From Streptomyces roseoverticillatus (GTDB lineage Bacteria > Actinomycetota > Actinomycetes > Streptomycetales > Streptomycetaceae), in NCBI RefSeq assembly GCF_000719265.1, contig NZ_JOFL01000009.1, positions 1 to 64,000 of the forward strand: a DNA stretch of 64,000 nt, given 5' to 3'. Under the pieces are notes generated by a model. The model was given only the letters and a program-made list of their open reading frames with translations. It ran no database searches and was not told where the DNA came from. Made by a program: the position numbers and the translations under genes. Below are positions 8,611 to 18,950 of this stretch, one piece after another; the first letter of the stretch is position 1; each line of letters opens with the position of its first letter.

Positions 8611-10484
8611 CCACCACCCGCCGTCTCACCACCGCCCAGGCCCTGATCGCCTTCCTCGCCCGCCAGTACACCGAGCGCGACGGCCGGCGGCAGCGCCTGA
8701 TCGCCGCCTGCTGGGGCATCTTCGGCCACGGCAACGTCGCCGGCATCGGGCAGGCGCTGCTGGAGTCCGGCGACGCCATGCCGTACCACCAGGGGCGCAA
8801 CGAACAGGCCATGGTCCACGCGGCCGTCGGCTGGGCCCGCCACCGCGACCGGCTCTCCGCCCACGCCGTCACCACCTCCATCGGCCCCGGCGCCACCAAC
8901 CTCGTCACCGGCGCCGCCCTCGCCACGGTCAACCGCCTCCCCGTCCTGCTCCTCCCCGGCGACACCTTCGCCACGCGCCCCGCCGACCCCGTCCTGCAGC
9001 AGCTCGAACACCCCGGCGCGGGCGACGTGTCCGTCAACGACTGCCTGCGCCCGGTCTCCCGGTACTTCGACCGGATCACCCGGCCGGAGGCGCTCATCCC
9101 CGCCGCCCTGCAGGCCGTGCGCGTCCTCGCCGACCCCGTCGAGACCGGCGCCGTCACCCTCGCCCTCCCGCAGGACGTGCAGGCCGAGGCGTACGACTGG
9201 CCCGAGGAGTTCTTCGCCGAGCGCGTCTGGCACGTGCGCCGCCCCGCCCCCGACCCGGCCGAGCTGGCCGCGGCCGCGGCCGCCGTACGGGCCGCCCGCC
9301 GCCCCCTGCTGATCGCCGGCGGCGGCGTCCACCACAGCGAGGCGGAGGACGCGCTGCGCGCCCTCGCCGACGCGACCGGCATCCCCGTCGCCTCCACCCA
9401 GGCCGGCAAGGGCTCCCTGCACCACACCCACCCCGCGGACGTCGGCGGCATCGGCCACACCGGAACGGCCGTGGCGGACGACCTGGCCCGTACGGCCGAC
9501 CTGGTCATCGGCGTGGGCACCCGCTACAGCGACTTCACCACCGCCTCGAACACCCTCTTCGCCGCCCCGGGAGTCCGCTTCCTCAACCTCAGCATCGCCC
9601 CCTCCGACGCCCACAAGCTCGCCGCCCTGCCGCTCGTCGCGGACGCCCGCACCGGCCTGGAGGCGCTGACACGGGCGCTGGCCGGCCACCGCGTCCCGGA
9701 GCCGTACGAGAAGGAGTACGCGGCGGGCAAGCAGGCGTGGGAGCGGGCCGTCACCCGGGCGCTCACCGCGCGGGACGAGACGGCGCGCCCCACCCAGGCC
9801 CAGATCCTCGGCGCCCTCGACTCCGTCGTCGACGAGACGGACGTCGTCATCAACGCGGCCGGCTCCCTCCCCGGCGACCTCCACAAGCTCTGGCGCGCCC
9901 GCTCCCGCCGCCAGTACCACCTCGAATACGGCTACTCCTGCATGGGCTACGAGATCCCGGCCGCGATCGGCGTCGCCATGGCCGAGCCCGGCCGCCCGGT
10001 GTGGGCCCTCGTCGGCGACGGCACGTACCTGATGATGCCGACCGAGCTGGTCACCGCCGTGCAGGAGGGCATCCCGATCAAGGTGGTGCTGATCCAGAAC
10101 CACGGCTACGCCTCGATCGGCAGCCTGTCCGAGGCCGTCGGCGGCGAGCGCCACGGCACCGCCTACCGCTTCCGCGCCGCCGACGGCACGTACACCGGCG
10201 ACCCGCTCCCCGTGGACCTGGCCGCCAACGCCGCCTCGCTCGGGATGCACGTGCTGCGCGCCCGAACGGCCGGTGAGCTGCGGGAGGCGCTCGCCGAGGC
10301 GCGCGCTTGCGACCGCCCCACATGTGTCTACGTGGAGACCGAAACAGCCGACACAGTGCCGGGCGCGCCCCCTGCCCAGGCGTGGTGGGATGTGCCTGTC
10401 GCCGGGGCCGCGACCCGCCCGGCGGCCCGCAGGGCCCGGGAGGAGTACGAGCGCCACGCCGCTGCCCGCCGCCGCTATCTTTGA
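8607..10484 (+). CDS. iolD: 3D-(3,5/4)-trihydroxycyclohexane-1,2-dione hydrolase
   Basis: Thiamine-diphosphate enzyme that opens the ring of the inositol-derived dione to give 5-deoxy-glucuronate, the substrate of IolB. The 625-residue protein has the N-terminal ThDP domain with catalytic Glu region GRNEQAMVHAAVGWA, the central DHS-like Rossmann domain (RRPLLIAGGGVHHSEAEDALRALA), and the C-terminal ThDP-binding motif starting GDGTYLMMPTELVTAVQEG with the NHGYASIGSLSE segment. It overlaps iolB by ATGA, so the two are translationally coupled. Confidence 0.95.
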   Translation: MTTTRRLTTAQALIAFLARQYTERDGRRQRLIAACWGIFGHGNVAGIGQALLESGDAMPYHQGRNEQAMVHAAVGWARHRDRLSAHAVTTSIGPGATNLVTGAALATVNRLPVLLLPGDTFATRPADPVLQQLEHPGAGDVSVNDCLRPVSRYFDRITRPEALIPAALQAVRVLADPVETGAVTLALPQDVQAEAYDWPEEFFAERVWHVRRPAPDPAELAAAAAAVRAARRPLLIAGGGVHHSEAEDALRALADATGIPVASTQAGKGSLHHTHPADVGGIGHTGTAVADDLARTADLVIGVGTRYSDFTTASNTLFAAPGVRFLNLSIAPSDAHKLAALPLVADARTGLEALTRALAGHRVPEPYEKEYAAGKQAWERAVTRALTARDETARPTQAQILGALDSVVDETDVVINAAGSLPGDLHKLWRARSRRQYHLEYGYSCMGYEIPAAIGVAMAEPGRPVWALVGDGTYLMMPTELVTAVQEGIPIKVVLIQNHGYASIGSLSEAVGGERHGTAYRFRAADGTYTGDPLPVDLAANAASLGMHVLRARTAGELREALAEARACDRPTCVYVETETADTVPGAPPAQAWWDVPVAGAATRPAARRAREEYERHAAARRRYL

Positions 10485-10503
10485 CCGTAGGAGAGGCCGA
10501 CCG

Positions 10504-11997
<1,494 letters not shown>

Positions 11998-12046
11998 GCC
12001 CGCCCCGCTGCGCGGAACGCACCGGTCCGGAACGTAAGCTCAGGCC

Positions 12047-14143
12047 ATGACCTGGTCCAGCGCGCTGCGGAAAGCCGCCCGCGACGGGCTGACGATCGAG
12101 CGCACCAAGCTGACGCCCGTGGTCGCCGCCCGTGGCGCGCTCGGCGTGGCGATCGTCGTCGGGGCCACCCTGTGGCTGGGGACCCCGGCGCTCGCCGTGT
12201 CGTCCGCGTTCGGCGCGTTCTCCGCGGGCCTGGTGACGTTCCAGCGCAGCTGGCGGCCCCGGCCGGTGCTGGCGCTCGCCGTGGCGACCGGCCTCGCCGT
12301 CAGCACGTTCCTCGGCTACGTGGCCGCCTTCGACCCCGTCGTCTTCGGCACCCTGCTGACCGTGTGGACGCTGCTCGCGGGCATGGCCTGGGCGGTCGGG
12401 CCGGTCTCCGGCCTGGTCGCCACCCAGACCATCGCCGTCATGCTCGTCACCGTCACCCTGCCGACGTCCGTCATGGGAGCGCTGCACCACGCCGGGCTGA
12501 TCGCCGTCGGCGGGCTGGTGCAGGCGGTCCTCATCGTGCTGCTGCCCGTCCGCCCCTGGGGCGTCCAGCGGGACGCGCTCGCCGACGCGCTGGCCGCCGA
12601 GGCGGACTACGCGCGCAGGCTCCGGCACGACCCGCAGGCCCTCTTCGACCCGCAGCCGCTCATGGACGCCCGCGAGGCCGCCGAGCTGACGCCCCGCCAG
12701 GCCCGCAGCCGGCCCCGCCAGCTGGCCGGGCCGCGCGGCGTCGCCGAACGGCTGCGGCCCGTCCTCGCCGCGCTCGCCGACCCCGTCCTCGGCGCCCCCG
12801 CCGAGGGCCCCGAACGGGACCGCGTGCGGGACCTGCTGGGCGCGGCGGCGACTGTGCTGGACGCGGTCGCGCGGGCCATCCGGTGGGGCAAGCCCGTGAA
12901 ACTCCCCGAAGAGGCCACCGCCGTCCTCACCGTGCCCGCCACCGGGCCGGTCCTCCACGGCGCCGCGCGGCGCTCCGCCCTGCGCCTGATGGCGCTCCTC
13001 GGCGACGCGGTCGACGCCACCGACGAACCCGTGCGCCGGACCACGGCGCGCGGCGGTTCCGAACACCGGCACCTGCTGCGGCCCTCCGTGCCGCGGCTCG
13101 TGCCCGTCGCGCTGCACGCCCTGCGGCGCGAGGCGCGCTGGTCCTCGCCGGTCGGGCGGCACGCGGTGCGGGTCTCCGCCGTGGTGCTCGCCGGCTACGC
13201 CGCCGGCACCGCCCTGCCCTGGGGGCACGCCTACTGGGCGCCCATGACCTCCGTCATGGTCATGCGGCCCGACTTCGGGCAGACCTACTCGCGGGGCGTC
13301 GCCCGGTTCGCCGGGACGGTCGTCGGCGTGGCCGTCGCCGGCGCGCTCATGGCCTTCACCCACCCCGGGCTGTGGGTGTGCGCGGGGCTCGCGGTGCTGT
13401 CCGTCGGGCTCATGTACCTGCTGATGCGCACGGGCTACAGCGTCACCTCCGCCTGCATCGCCGCCTACGTCGTCTTCCTGCTGGGCATCGCGGGGGAGGG
13501 CTGGTCCCAGACCATCGAGGCGCGCGTCGCCCTCACCCTGCTCGGCGGACTCCTCGCCATGGCCGCGTACGCGCTCTTCCCCACCTGGGAGACGCCCCGG
13601 CTGCGCGACCGGCTCGCCGACTGGCTCGCCGCCAATGGGGACTACGCGCTCGCCGTGCTCGGCGCGTTCGCCCGGCCGGAGGAGCGCAAGCAGCGACGCG
13701 TACGGGAGGCTCTCCTGGACGCGCGGGCCGCCCGGATGGCCTGGGAGGAGATGGCCGGCCGCGCCCTGACCGAGCCCGTGCGCCACCGCGGCCTCTCCCG
13801 CAGCTCCGAGCGGGCTGCGGAGGCGGCGCTGGCCACGCTGGGCCGCGCCACGATGCTGATGGAGGCTCACCTGCCGGACCGTGAGGCGGAGCCGTCGAAG
13901 GGCGCGGCCGCCTTTGCCGCGGCGCTGGAGGCCGCGTTGCCGGCGGCGGCCGAAGCGATCCGCGACCGCCGCGCCCTCGACTGGACGGCCCCGCACGAGG
14001 CGCTCGCCGCGTGGCGCGCGAACGAGGGCGAGGAGGGCGTGGCCGTCCGCGGCTCGGAACTCCTCCTGGACGCCCTGGACGAACTCGCCGCGTCCCTCTC
14101 CCCGGGCCCGGGCGGCCGCAACCGCGCTGCGCGCAGGCCGTAA
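12047..14143 (+). CDS. FUSC family (aromatic acid exporter-like) membrane protein
   Basis: A 698-residue integral membrane protein. Two hydrophobic bundles, at about residues 20-170 and 370-505, flank cytoplasmic segments, the fusaric-acid-resistance arrangement. The second bundle has the FUSC hallmark YWAPMTSVMVMRPDFGQTYSRGVARFAGTVVGVAVAG. The C-terminal 190 residues are helical and soluble, with LLDARAARMAWEEMAGRALTEP. Substrate unknown. It starts 49 bases after mmsA without an obvious link to inositol. Confidence 0.87.
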   Translation: MTWSSALRKAARDGLTIERTKLTPVVAARGALGVAIVVGATLWLGTPALAVSSAFGAFSAGLVTFQRSWRPRPVLALAVATGLAVSTFLGYVAAFDPVVFGTLLTVWTLLAGMAWAVGPVSGLVATQTIAVMLVTVTLPTSVMGALHHAGLIAVGGLVQAVLIVLLPVRPWGVQRDALADALAAEADYARRLRHDPQALFDPQPLMDAREAAELTPRQARSRPRQLAGPRGVAERLRPVLAALADPVLGAPAEGPERDRVRDLLGAAATVLDAVARAIRWGKPVKLPEEATAVLTVPATGPVLHGAARRSALRLMALLGDAVDATDEPVRRTTARGGSEHRHLLRPSVPRLVPVALHALRREARWSSPVGRHAVRVSAVVLAGYAAGTALPWGHAYWAPMTSVMVMRPDFGQTYSRGVARFAGTVVGVAVAGALMAFTHPGLWVCAGLAVLSVGLMYLLMRTGYSVTSACIAAYVVFLLGIAGEGWSQTIEARVALTLLGGLLAMAAYALFPTWETPRLRDRLADWLAANGDYALAVLGAFARPEERKQRRVREALLDARAARMAWEEMAGRALTEPVRHRGLSRSSERAAEAALATLGRATMLMEAHLPDREAEPSKGAAAFAAALEAALPAAAEAIRDRRALDWTAPHEALAAWRANEGEEGVAVRGSELLLDALDELAASLSPGPGGRNRAARRP

Positions 14144-14170
14144 CGGTTCCGGGGCGCGGGACGCCGCCTC

Positions 14171-14275
14171 GCCCTGCCCGCGCCGGGCACCGTTCTTCCG
14201 CCGCGGCGGCGGAGGAGGGGCGGGCAGGGCCACCTGGCATTGCCCTGCCGGGCACTTTCTTCCGCCGCGACGGCG
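14171..14275. terminator. Duplicated hairpin module between convergent genes
   Basis: Two related blocks lie between the FUSC stop and the TetR stop. TGCCCG-CGC-CGGGCA at 14175-14189 is followed by a CCGCCGCGGCGG palindrome. A second TGCCC..GGGCA hairpin at 14241-14254 is followed by TTCTTCCGCCGCGACGGCG. Both blocks share the string TTCTTCCGCCGCG. They probably terminate transcription in both directions. Confidence 0.5.
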
Positions 14276-14325
14276 ATCAGCCCCCGCGGCGGAGGCCGGC
14301 GGTGCCGAATTGACCTGGCCCCCCG

Positions 14326-14925
14326 TCACGCAGTGAACAGGCGATCCAAATGGCCGTCCAGCAAGGACACCGCCTCGTCCGGACCGCACGCTTCCAGCAG
14401 GAGGTACGTCGTCAGGCCGTCCGTCAGGGCGATCAGGAGCATCGCCTCCGCGTCCGCGTCGCGGGACGCGTCCACCTCGCCCCGCGCGATCCCCGCCCGC
14501 ACCTGGTCCGCGAAGAAGGCCCGCAGCGCGGGAATGCCCTCCTTCGCGTGCCCGCGCAGCCGTTCGTCGTGCAGGGCCCGTACGAAGTAGGCGATCTGGA
14601 CGAGGTTCCCGGTGCGGCTCGCGCTGTCCAGGGGGAGCATCTCCATGACCGTCTCCCGCAGGACGTCCCGCGGGGACGGCGGCCCGGTGAGCCCCAGGAG
14701 GCGCGCCCGGATGCGATCCTCCGCCAGTCCGCCCAAGTGCTTGAGGGCGAAGACGAGCATCTCGTCCTTGCTGGAGAAGTAGTGCTGCAGCTGCCCCAGC
14801 GAGATCCCCGCCTCCGCCGCGACGTCCCGCAGGCTCGCCCCGTCCAGCCCCCGCGCGCACGCGATGCGCCACAGGGCTTCCGCGATCGCCCGGCGCCGCT
14901 CTTCGTGGTCCACGCGCTTGGGCAC
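14326..14925 (-). CDS. TetR family transcriptional regulator
   Basis: About 199 residues. The N-terminal helix-turn-helix is clear: RRAIAEALWRIACARGLDGASLRDVAAEAGISLGQLQHYFSSKDEMLVFAL. The helical C-terminal ligand domain contains MEMLPLDSASRTGNLVQIAYFVRAL and ends LLDGHLDRLFTA. I use the GTG giving VPKRVDHEERR; a GTG five codons upstream (14940) also exists. It is divergent from the PH-domain operon, with a large dyad in between, so it probably controls itself and that operon. Confidence 0.9.
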   Translation of the reverse strand: MPKRVDHEERRRAIAEALWRIACARGLDGASLRDVAAEAGISLGQLQHYFSSKDEMLVFALKHLGGLAEDRIRARLLGLTGPPSPRDVLRETVMEMLPLDSASRTGNLVQIAYFVRALHDERLRGHAKEGIPALRAFFADQVRAGIARGEVDASRDADAEAMLLIALTDGLTTYLLLEACGPDEAVSLLDGHLDRLFTA

Positions 14926-14941
14926 AGTCCACCACCTCACC

Positions 14942-14995
14942 TTTCCAAGTCGCTCGTATTGCTATAGCTTATTCTCAATACAGCTGACTTGGAAA
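14942..14995. promoter_or_regulatory. Nested inverted repeats, likely TetR operator
   Basis: The outer arms are TTTCCAAGTC (14942-14951) and GACTTGGAAA (14986-14995), a perfect 10-bp inverted repeat. Inside it are GTATTG and CAATAC, another perfect pair, around GCTATAGC. The block is AT-rich and lies between the TetR gene and the PH-domain operon, covering both likely promoters. Confidence 0.65.
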
Positions 14996-15020
14996 AGCGG
15001 GAGCGGGGAGCGACGCGGCC

Positions 15021-15551
15021 ATGGCACGACACGGACAGACGACGATCAGGCTGAGGCCGCCCCGCCACGGCGTCGCGCCCCGCGCCCGCCGCTGGTGGAC
15101 CGTGCAGGCCTGGCTGACGGTCACCGGCCCCCTGCTGCTGACCGCCGTCACGCTCCTCGTCCTCTCCCTGCTCTTCTTCCCCGGCGCCCTCCCGTGGCTC
15201 GGCCCGCTGCTCCTCGGCGTCCTCGTCCTGCCCGCCGCCGGCTACGTCCTGGCGATGCCGCGCCTGCGCTGCCGCATCCACGCCTGGGAGGTCGGCGGGA
15301 GCGCGGTCTACGCGGCGGGCGGCTGGCTGCTGCACAAGCGGCGCATAGCCCCGCTCTCCCGCGTCCAGACCGTCGACACCGTGCGCGGCCCGCTGCAGCG
15401 CGCGTTCGGCCTCGCCACGGTCACCGTCACCACCGCCTCCACGGCCGGCGACGTCCGCATCACGGGCGTGTCGGACGAGGACGCGGAGCGGATAGCGGCC
15501 CGCATCACCGAGGCCGCCCGCCTCGCGCCCGGTGAGGGCGATGCCGCATGA
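15021..15551 (+). CDS. Membrane protein with bacterial PH domain (YdbS-like)
   Basis: A 176-residue protein. Two adjacent hydrophobic helices at about residues 30-75 (TVTGPLLLTAVTLLVLSLLFF and LLLGVLVLPAAGYVLAM) are followed by a bPH2 domain with the family pattern LHKRRIAPLSRVQTVDTVRGPLQRAFGLATVTVTTAS. Pairs of YdbS/YdbT-like proteins are membrane-anchored and often stress related; exact function unknown. The stop overlaps the start of the second PH protein (ATGA). Confidence 0.85.
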   Translation: MARHGQTTIRLRPPRHGVAPRARRWWTVQAWLTVTGPLLLTAVTLLVLSLLFFPGALPWLGPLLLGVLVLPAAGYVLAMPRLRCRIHAWEVGGSAVYAAGGWLLHKRRIAPLSRVQTVDTVRGPLQRAFGLATVTVTTASTAGDVRITGVSDEDAERIAARITEAARLAPGEGDAA

Positions 15552-17089
15552 GCGGCCTTCCGGCGGGCGGCCTCCGCACGAGCGAGCAGCCGTGGCGCAC
15601 GCTCGACCCCCGTACGATCGCCGTGCACTGCACCTGGATGGGCGCCCCCCTCGGCTCGCTGGCCCTCACCGCGCTCGCCACCGGCGGCCGGCTCGACGCC
15701 CGCGCGTGGATCACCCTCGCCGTCATCGGCGCCGTCTTCGCGGCCGTCACCACCGCCGGCGTCGTCACCTGGCGCCGCACCCGCTACCGCGTCACCGCCG
15801 ACGCCATCGAGCTCCGCACGGGCCTGTTCACCCGCAGCGTCCGCGCGATCCCCCTGCACCGCGTGCGCAACGTGGACATCACGGCGAACCTCGTCCAGCG
15901 CCTCCTCGGCCTCGCCGTGCTGCGCGCCGGCACGGGCGGCGGCGGGCGGGGCGGCGAGCTCTCTCTGGACGCCCTCGCCCGCCCCGAGGCCGTGCGCCTG
16001 CGCGCCGAGCTCCTGGCCCGCGCCGGCGCCGGCAGCACCGGCGACCCCGTGCTCGCCACCGCCGACCTGCGCCGCCTGCGCTACGCACCGCTGACCTTCT
16101 GGGTCGTCGGCGGCGTCTTCGCCGCGGCGGGCGCCGTCTGGCGCGTCCTCGACGGGATCGGCGTCCAGCCGTGGCGCATCGGGTTCGTGCGCCGCGCCTT
16201 CGAGGACTTCGGCCACAGCGCCCTGTGGCTCACGATCCCGCTCGCGCTCCTCGCCGTCACCGCCCTCGGCTGCGTCGGCGCGGTCGCCCTCTACGCCGAG
16301 AACTGGTGGAACTACCGCCTGGAGTGGACCGACGCGGCCACCCTGCGCGTCCGCCACGGCCTGTTCACCACCCGGTCCGTGTCCATCGAGCGCGCCCGTC
16401 TGCGCGGCGTGGCCCTGCGCGAGCCGCTCCTGCTGCGCGCGGGCGGCGGCGCGAGCGTCCGGGCCGTCGCGGGCGGCCTCGGCGACAGGGAGGCGAACCG
16501 CCGCCGCAGCCTCGTCCTGCCGCCCGCCTCGCGCGGCGAGGCGCTGCGCGTGTGCGACGGCGTGCTGGGCGAGCCCTTCGACCCGGCCGGGCTGACGGCC
16601 CACCCGCGGGCCGCGCTCCGCCGGCGCGCCGTCCGGGCCTTCGCGTGGTGCGTGCTGCCGCCCGCTGTCGTACTGGCCGTGCTGGGCGCGCTCCTCACGC
16701 CCGTCCTGCTGTACTGCGCGGCGGGCTGGCTCGTCCTGGCCGCACCGGTCGCGTACGGGCTCGCGCGCGACGCCTACCGCGGGCTCGGCCACGGCCTCCG
16801 AGGCCGCTTCCTCCTCGTGCGCTCCGGCACGTTCGGCCGGGAGACGGTCGCGCTGGACCGCTCGGCCGTGCTGGCGTGGACCTTCACCGACACCCCGTTC
16901 TCGCGCCGGGCGGGCCTCGTCACGGCGACCGCCGCCGTCGCCGCGGGAGAGGACGGATACCGCATTCGGGACATGAACGCCGGCACCGCCGCGGCCTTCG
17001 CGGAATCGGCGACTCCGGGCATGCTCGCCGAATTCCTGGAACACGGCGAACAACAGCCCCCCATAAAAGGATTTGTCCGGTCCTCTTGA
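15548..17089 (+). CDS. Large membrane protein with repeated bacterial PH domains (YdbT-like)
   Basis: A 513-residue partner of the preceding gene. It has three hydrophobic pairs, each followed by a bPH2 repeat. The first contains IELRTGLFTRSVRAIPLHRVRNVDITANLVQRLLGLAVL. The second is around LRVRHGLFTTRSVSIERARLRGVALREPLLLRA. The third, more divergent, is around FLLVRSGTFGRETVALDRSAVLAWTF. It is probably a membrane complex with the YdbS-like protein. The pair is controlled, by inference, by the divergent TetR gene. Confidence 0.85.
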   Translation: MSGLPAGGLRTSEQPWRTLDPRTIAVHCTWMGAPLGSLALTALATGGRLDARAWITLAVIGAVFAAVTTAGVVTWRRTRYRVTADAIELRTGLFTRSVRAIPLHRVRNVDITANLVQRLLGLAVLRAGTGGGGRGGELSLDALARPEAVRLRAELLARAGAGSTGDPVLATADLRRLRYAPLTFWVVGGVFAAAGAVWRVLDGIGVQPWRIGFVRRAFEDFGHSALWLTIPLALLAVTALGCVGAVALYAENWWNYRLEWTDAATLRVRHGLFTTRSVSIERARLRGVALREPLLLRAGGGASVRAVAGGLGDREANRRRSLVLPPASRGEALRVCDGVLGEPFDPAGLTAHPRAALRRRAVRAFAWCVLPPAVVLAVLGALLTPVLLYCAAGWLVLAAPVAYGLARDAYRGLGHGLRGRFLLVRSGTFGRETVALDRSAVLAWTFTDTPFSRRAGLVTATAAVAAGEDGYRIRDMNAGTAAAFAESATPGMLAEFLEHGEQQPPIKGFVRSS

Positions 17090-17195
17090 AGTTTTCCGAG
17101 CAGTATTTGTTATCGTCGCGCCCCATCCGCATCTCCTATGTGTCGGACCGAACGGATCGACTCCCGAACGGAATGCCGGAGAAGGGTGGCGGAGC

Positions 17196-18872
17196 GTGAA
17201 CAGTCAGAGCGTGGCCGTGGTCGAGGCGGCGCGAGCCGGGGACACGGCGGCACAGGACGAGCTCGTCGCCGCCCACCTGCCGCTCGTCTACAACATCGTC
17301 GGCCGGGCCCTGGGCGGCCACGCCGACGTTGACGACGTGGTCCAGGAGACCATGCTCCGGGTCATCAACGGCCTGGGCGAGCTGCGGGACGCGGCCGCCT
17401 TCCGGTCCTGGCTCGTCGCCATCACCATGAACCAGATACGCAGCCACTGGCGGGAGCGCCCGGAGGCTCCCGTCAGTGGCCTGCAGGAGGTTGCCGAGGT
17501 CGCCGACCCGGAGGCGGACTTCGTCGACCTCACCATCGTCCGGCTCGGTCTGCAGGGGCAGCGCAAGGAGGTCGCCGAGGCCACGCGCTGGCTCGACGAC
17601 GACGAGCAGACCGTGCTCTCCCTGTGGTGGCTGGAGGCCGCCGGCGAGCTCACGCGCGCCGAGGTCGCCACCGCCCTGGAGATGACCCCGCAGCACGCGG
17701 CCGTCCGCATCCAGCGCACCAAGGCCCAGCTGGACACCGCCCGAGGCGTCGTACGGGCCCTCGCCGCACACCCGCTCTGCCCGCAGCTCGGGGACGTCGT
17801 CGCCTCCTGGGACGGCGCTCCGTCCGCCCTGTGGCGCAAGCGCGTCGCCCGCCACGTGCGCGGCTGCGGCCGCTGCGCCGGAGCGCTGTCGGCCCTGGTC
17901 CCGGCCGAGGGGCTGCTCGTCGGCCTCGGGCTGGTGCCCGTCGGGGCGGCGCTGCTGGGCTGGTGGCCCGGCGGCGCGATGCTGCGGACGGAGCAGGTGG
18001 GCCACGCGTCCCCGGCCGCCTCCTCCCACACCTCCTCCCACGCTGCCGCCGGCGGCTCGCGCGCGGGCCGCCGCCGCGCGGGCAACGGCAACGGCAACGG
18101 CAGCCGCGGTCACCGCGCGAGCCGCCCCCGCACCGCCCGGCGGGCCGCGGCCGGCGCCGCTGTCCTGGCCGTCCTGGCCGGCGGCGGCCTCTACCTCTTC
18201 ACCGACGCCTCGGACGGCAAGAGCGTCTCGGCCAAGGACGGGCAGACGTCGCAGAACCGCGTGCAGGCCCTCGACGCCAGTACGTCCGCGCTGCCGCCCA
18301 GCGCCTCGCCGTCCGCGTCGGCGAGCGCGTCCGCGTCCGCCTCGGCCAAGCCGTCCGCGTCCGCGTCGTCCTCCGCCCCGCCCTCGTCCTCCGCGCCGGA
18401 GCCGAGCAGGTCCGCCTCCGCGAAGCCCTCGCCCGAGCCGAAGAGCGCGGCCCCGGCCAAGAGCGCCCCCAAGGCCGCGAACCCCGGCGGCGGCTCCCTC
18501 GGCCAGCAGGTCACGGCCCTCGTGAACGCCGAGCGCGCCAAGGCCGGCTGCTCGCCCCTGACCGAGAACAGCACGCTCGACGCCGCCGCCCAGGGCCACT
18601 CCGACGACATGGCCGCCCGCGGCTTCTTCAACCACACCAACCCCGACGGCAAGGGCCCCGGCGACCGCATCACCGCCGCCGGCTACAACTGGAGCACGTA
18701 CGGCGAGAACATCGCCTACGGGCAGCAGACGCCGGCGTCCGTCATGGACTCGTGGATGAACAGCGACGGCCACCGCAAGAACATCCTCAACTGCTCCTTC
18801 AAGGAGATCGGCGTCGGCGTCAACAAGGCCCCGGGCGGTCCCCGCTGGACCCAGGTCTTCGGCGCCCGCTGA
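17196..18872 (+). CDS. ECF-like sigma factor fused to zinc-finger, membrane segment and CAP domain
   Basis: A 558-residue mosaic. Residues 10-90 are sigma region 2 (VYNIVGRALGGHADVDDVVQETMLRVI, WLVAITMNQIRSHW). Residues 130-185 are region 4. Residues 205-230 resemble an anti-sigma zinc finger (HVRGCGRC). Hydrophobic stretches lie at about 235-257 and 317-337. Residues 358-428 are Ser/Ala/Pro-rich. Residues 435-558 are a CAP/SCP domain (HSDDMAARGFFNHTNPDG, GENIAYG, HRKNILN). The design implies a membrane-tethered sigma factor with an external CAP sensor or effector. GTG at 17196 is preceded by GGCGGAG. Confidence 0.85.
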   Translation: MNSQSVAVVEAARAGDTAAQDELVAAHLPLVYNIVGRALGGHADVDDVVQETMLRVINGLGELRDAAAFRSWLVAITMNQIRSHWRERPEAPVSGLQEVAEVADPEADFVDLTIVRLGLQGQRKEVAEATRWLDDDEQTVLSLWWLEAAGELTRAEVATALEMTPQHAAVRIQRTKAQLDTARGVVRALAAHPLCPQLGDVVASWDGAPSALWRKRVARHVRGCGRCAGALSALVPAEGLLVGLGLVPVGAALLGWWPGGAMLRTEQVGHASPAASSHTSSHAAAGGSRAGRRRAGNGNGNGSRGHRASRPRTARRAAAGAAVLAVLAGGGLYLFTDASDGKSVSAKDGQTSQNRVQALDASTSALPPSASPSASASASASASAKPSASASSSAPPSSSAPEPSRSASAKPSPEPKSAAPAKSAPKAANPGGGSLGQQVTALVNAERAKAGCSPLTENSTLDAAAQGHSDDMAARGFFNHTNPDGKGPGDRITAAGYNWSTYGENIAYGQQTPASVMDSWMNSDGHRKNILNCSFKEIGVGVNKAPGGPRWTQVFGAR

Positions 18873-18950
18873 CCCCGTCCGCCGGTCCCGTCCGCCGGTC
18901 CGCCCGCTGATCCGTCCGCAACGAGGCGCCCCGTCCGTCGTTGGACAGAC

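Noticed and set aside
17073..17195. Longer start for the sigma-CAP protein
   Set aside because: The upstream residues do not resemble sigma factors and GTG at 17196 has a good ribosome site.
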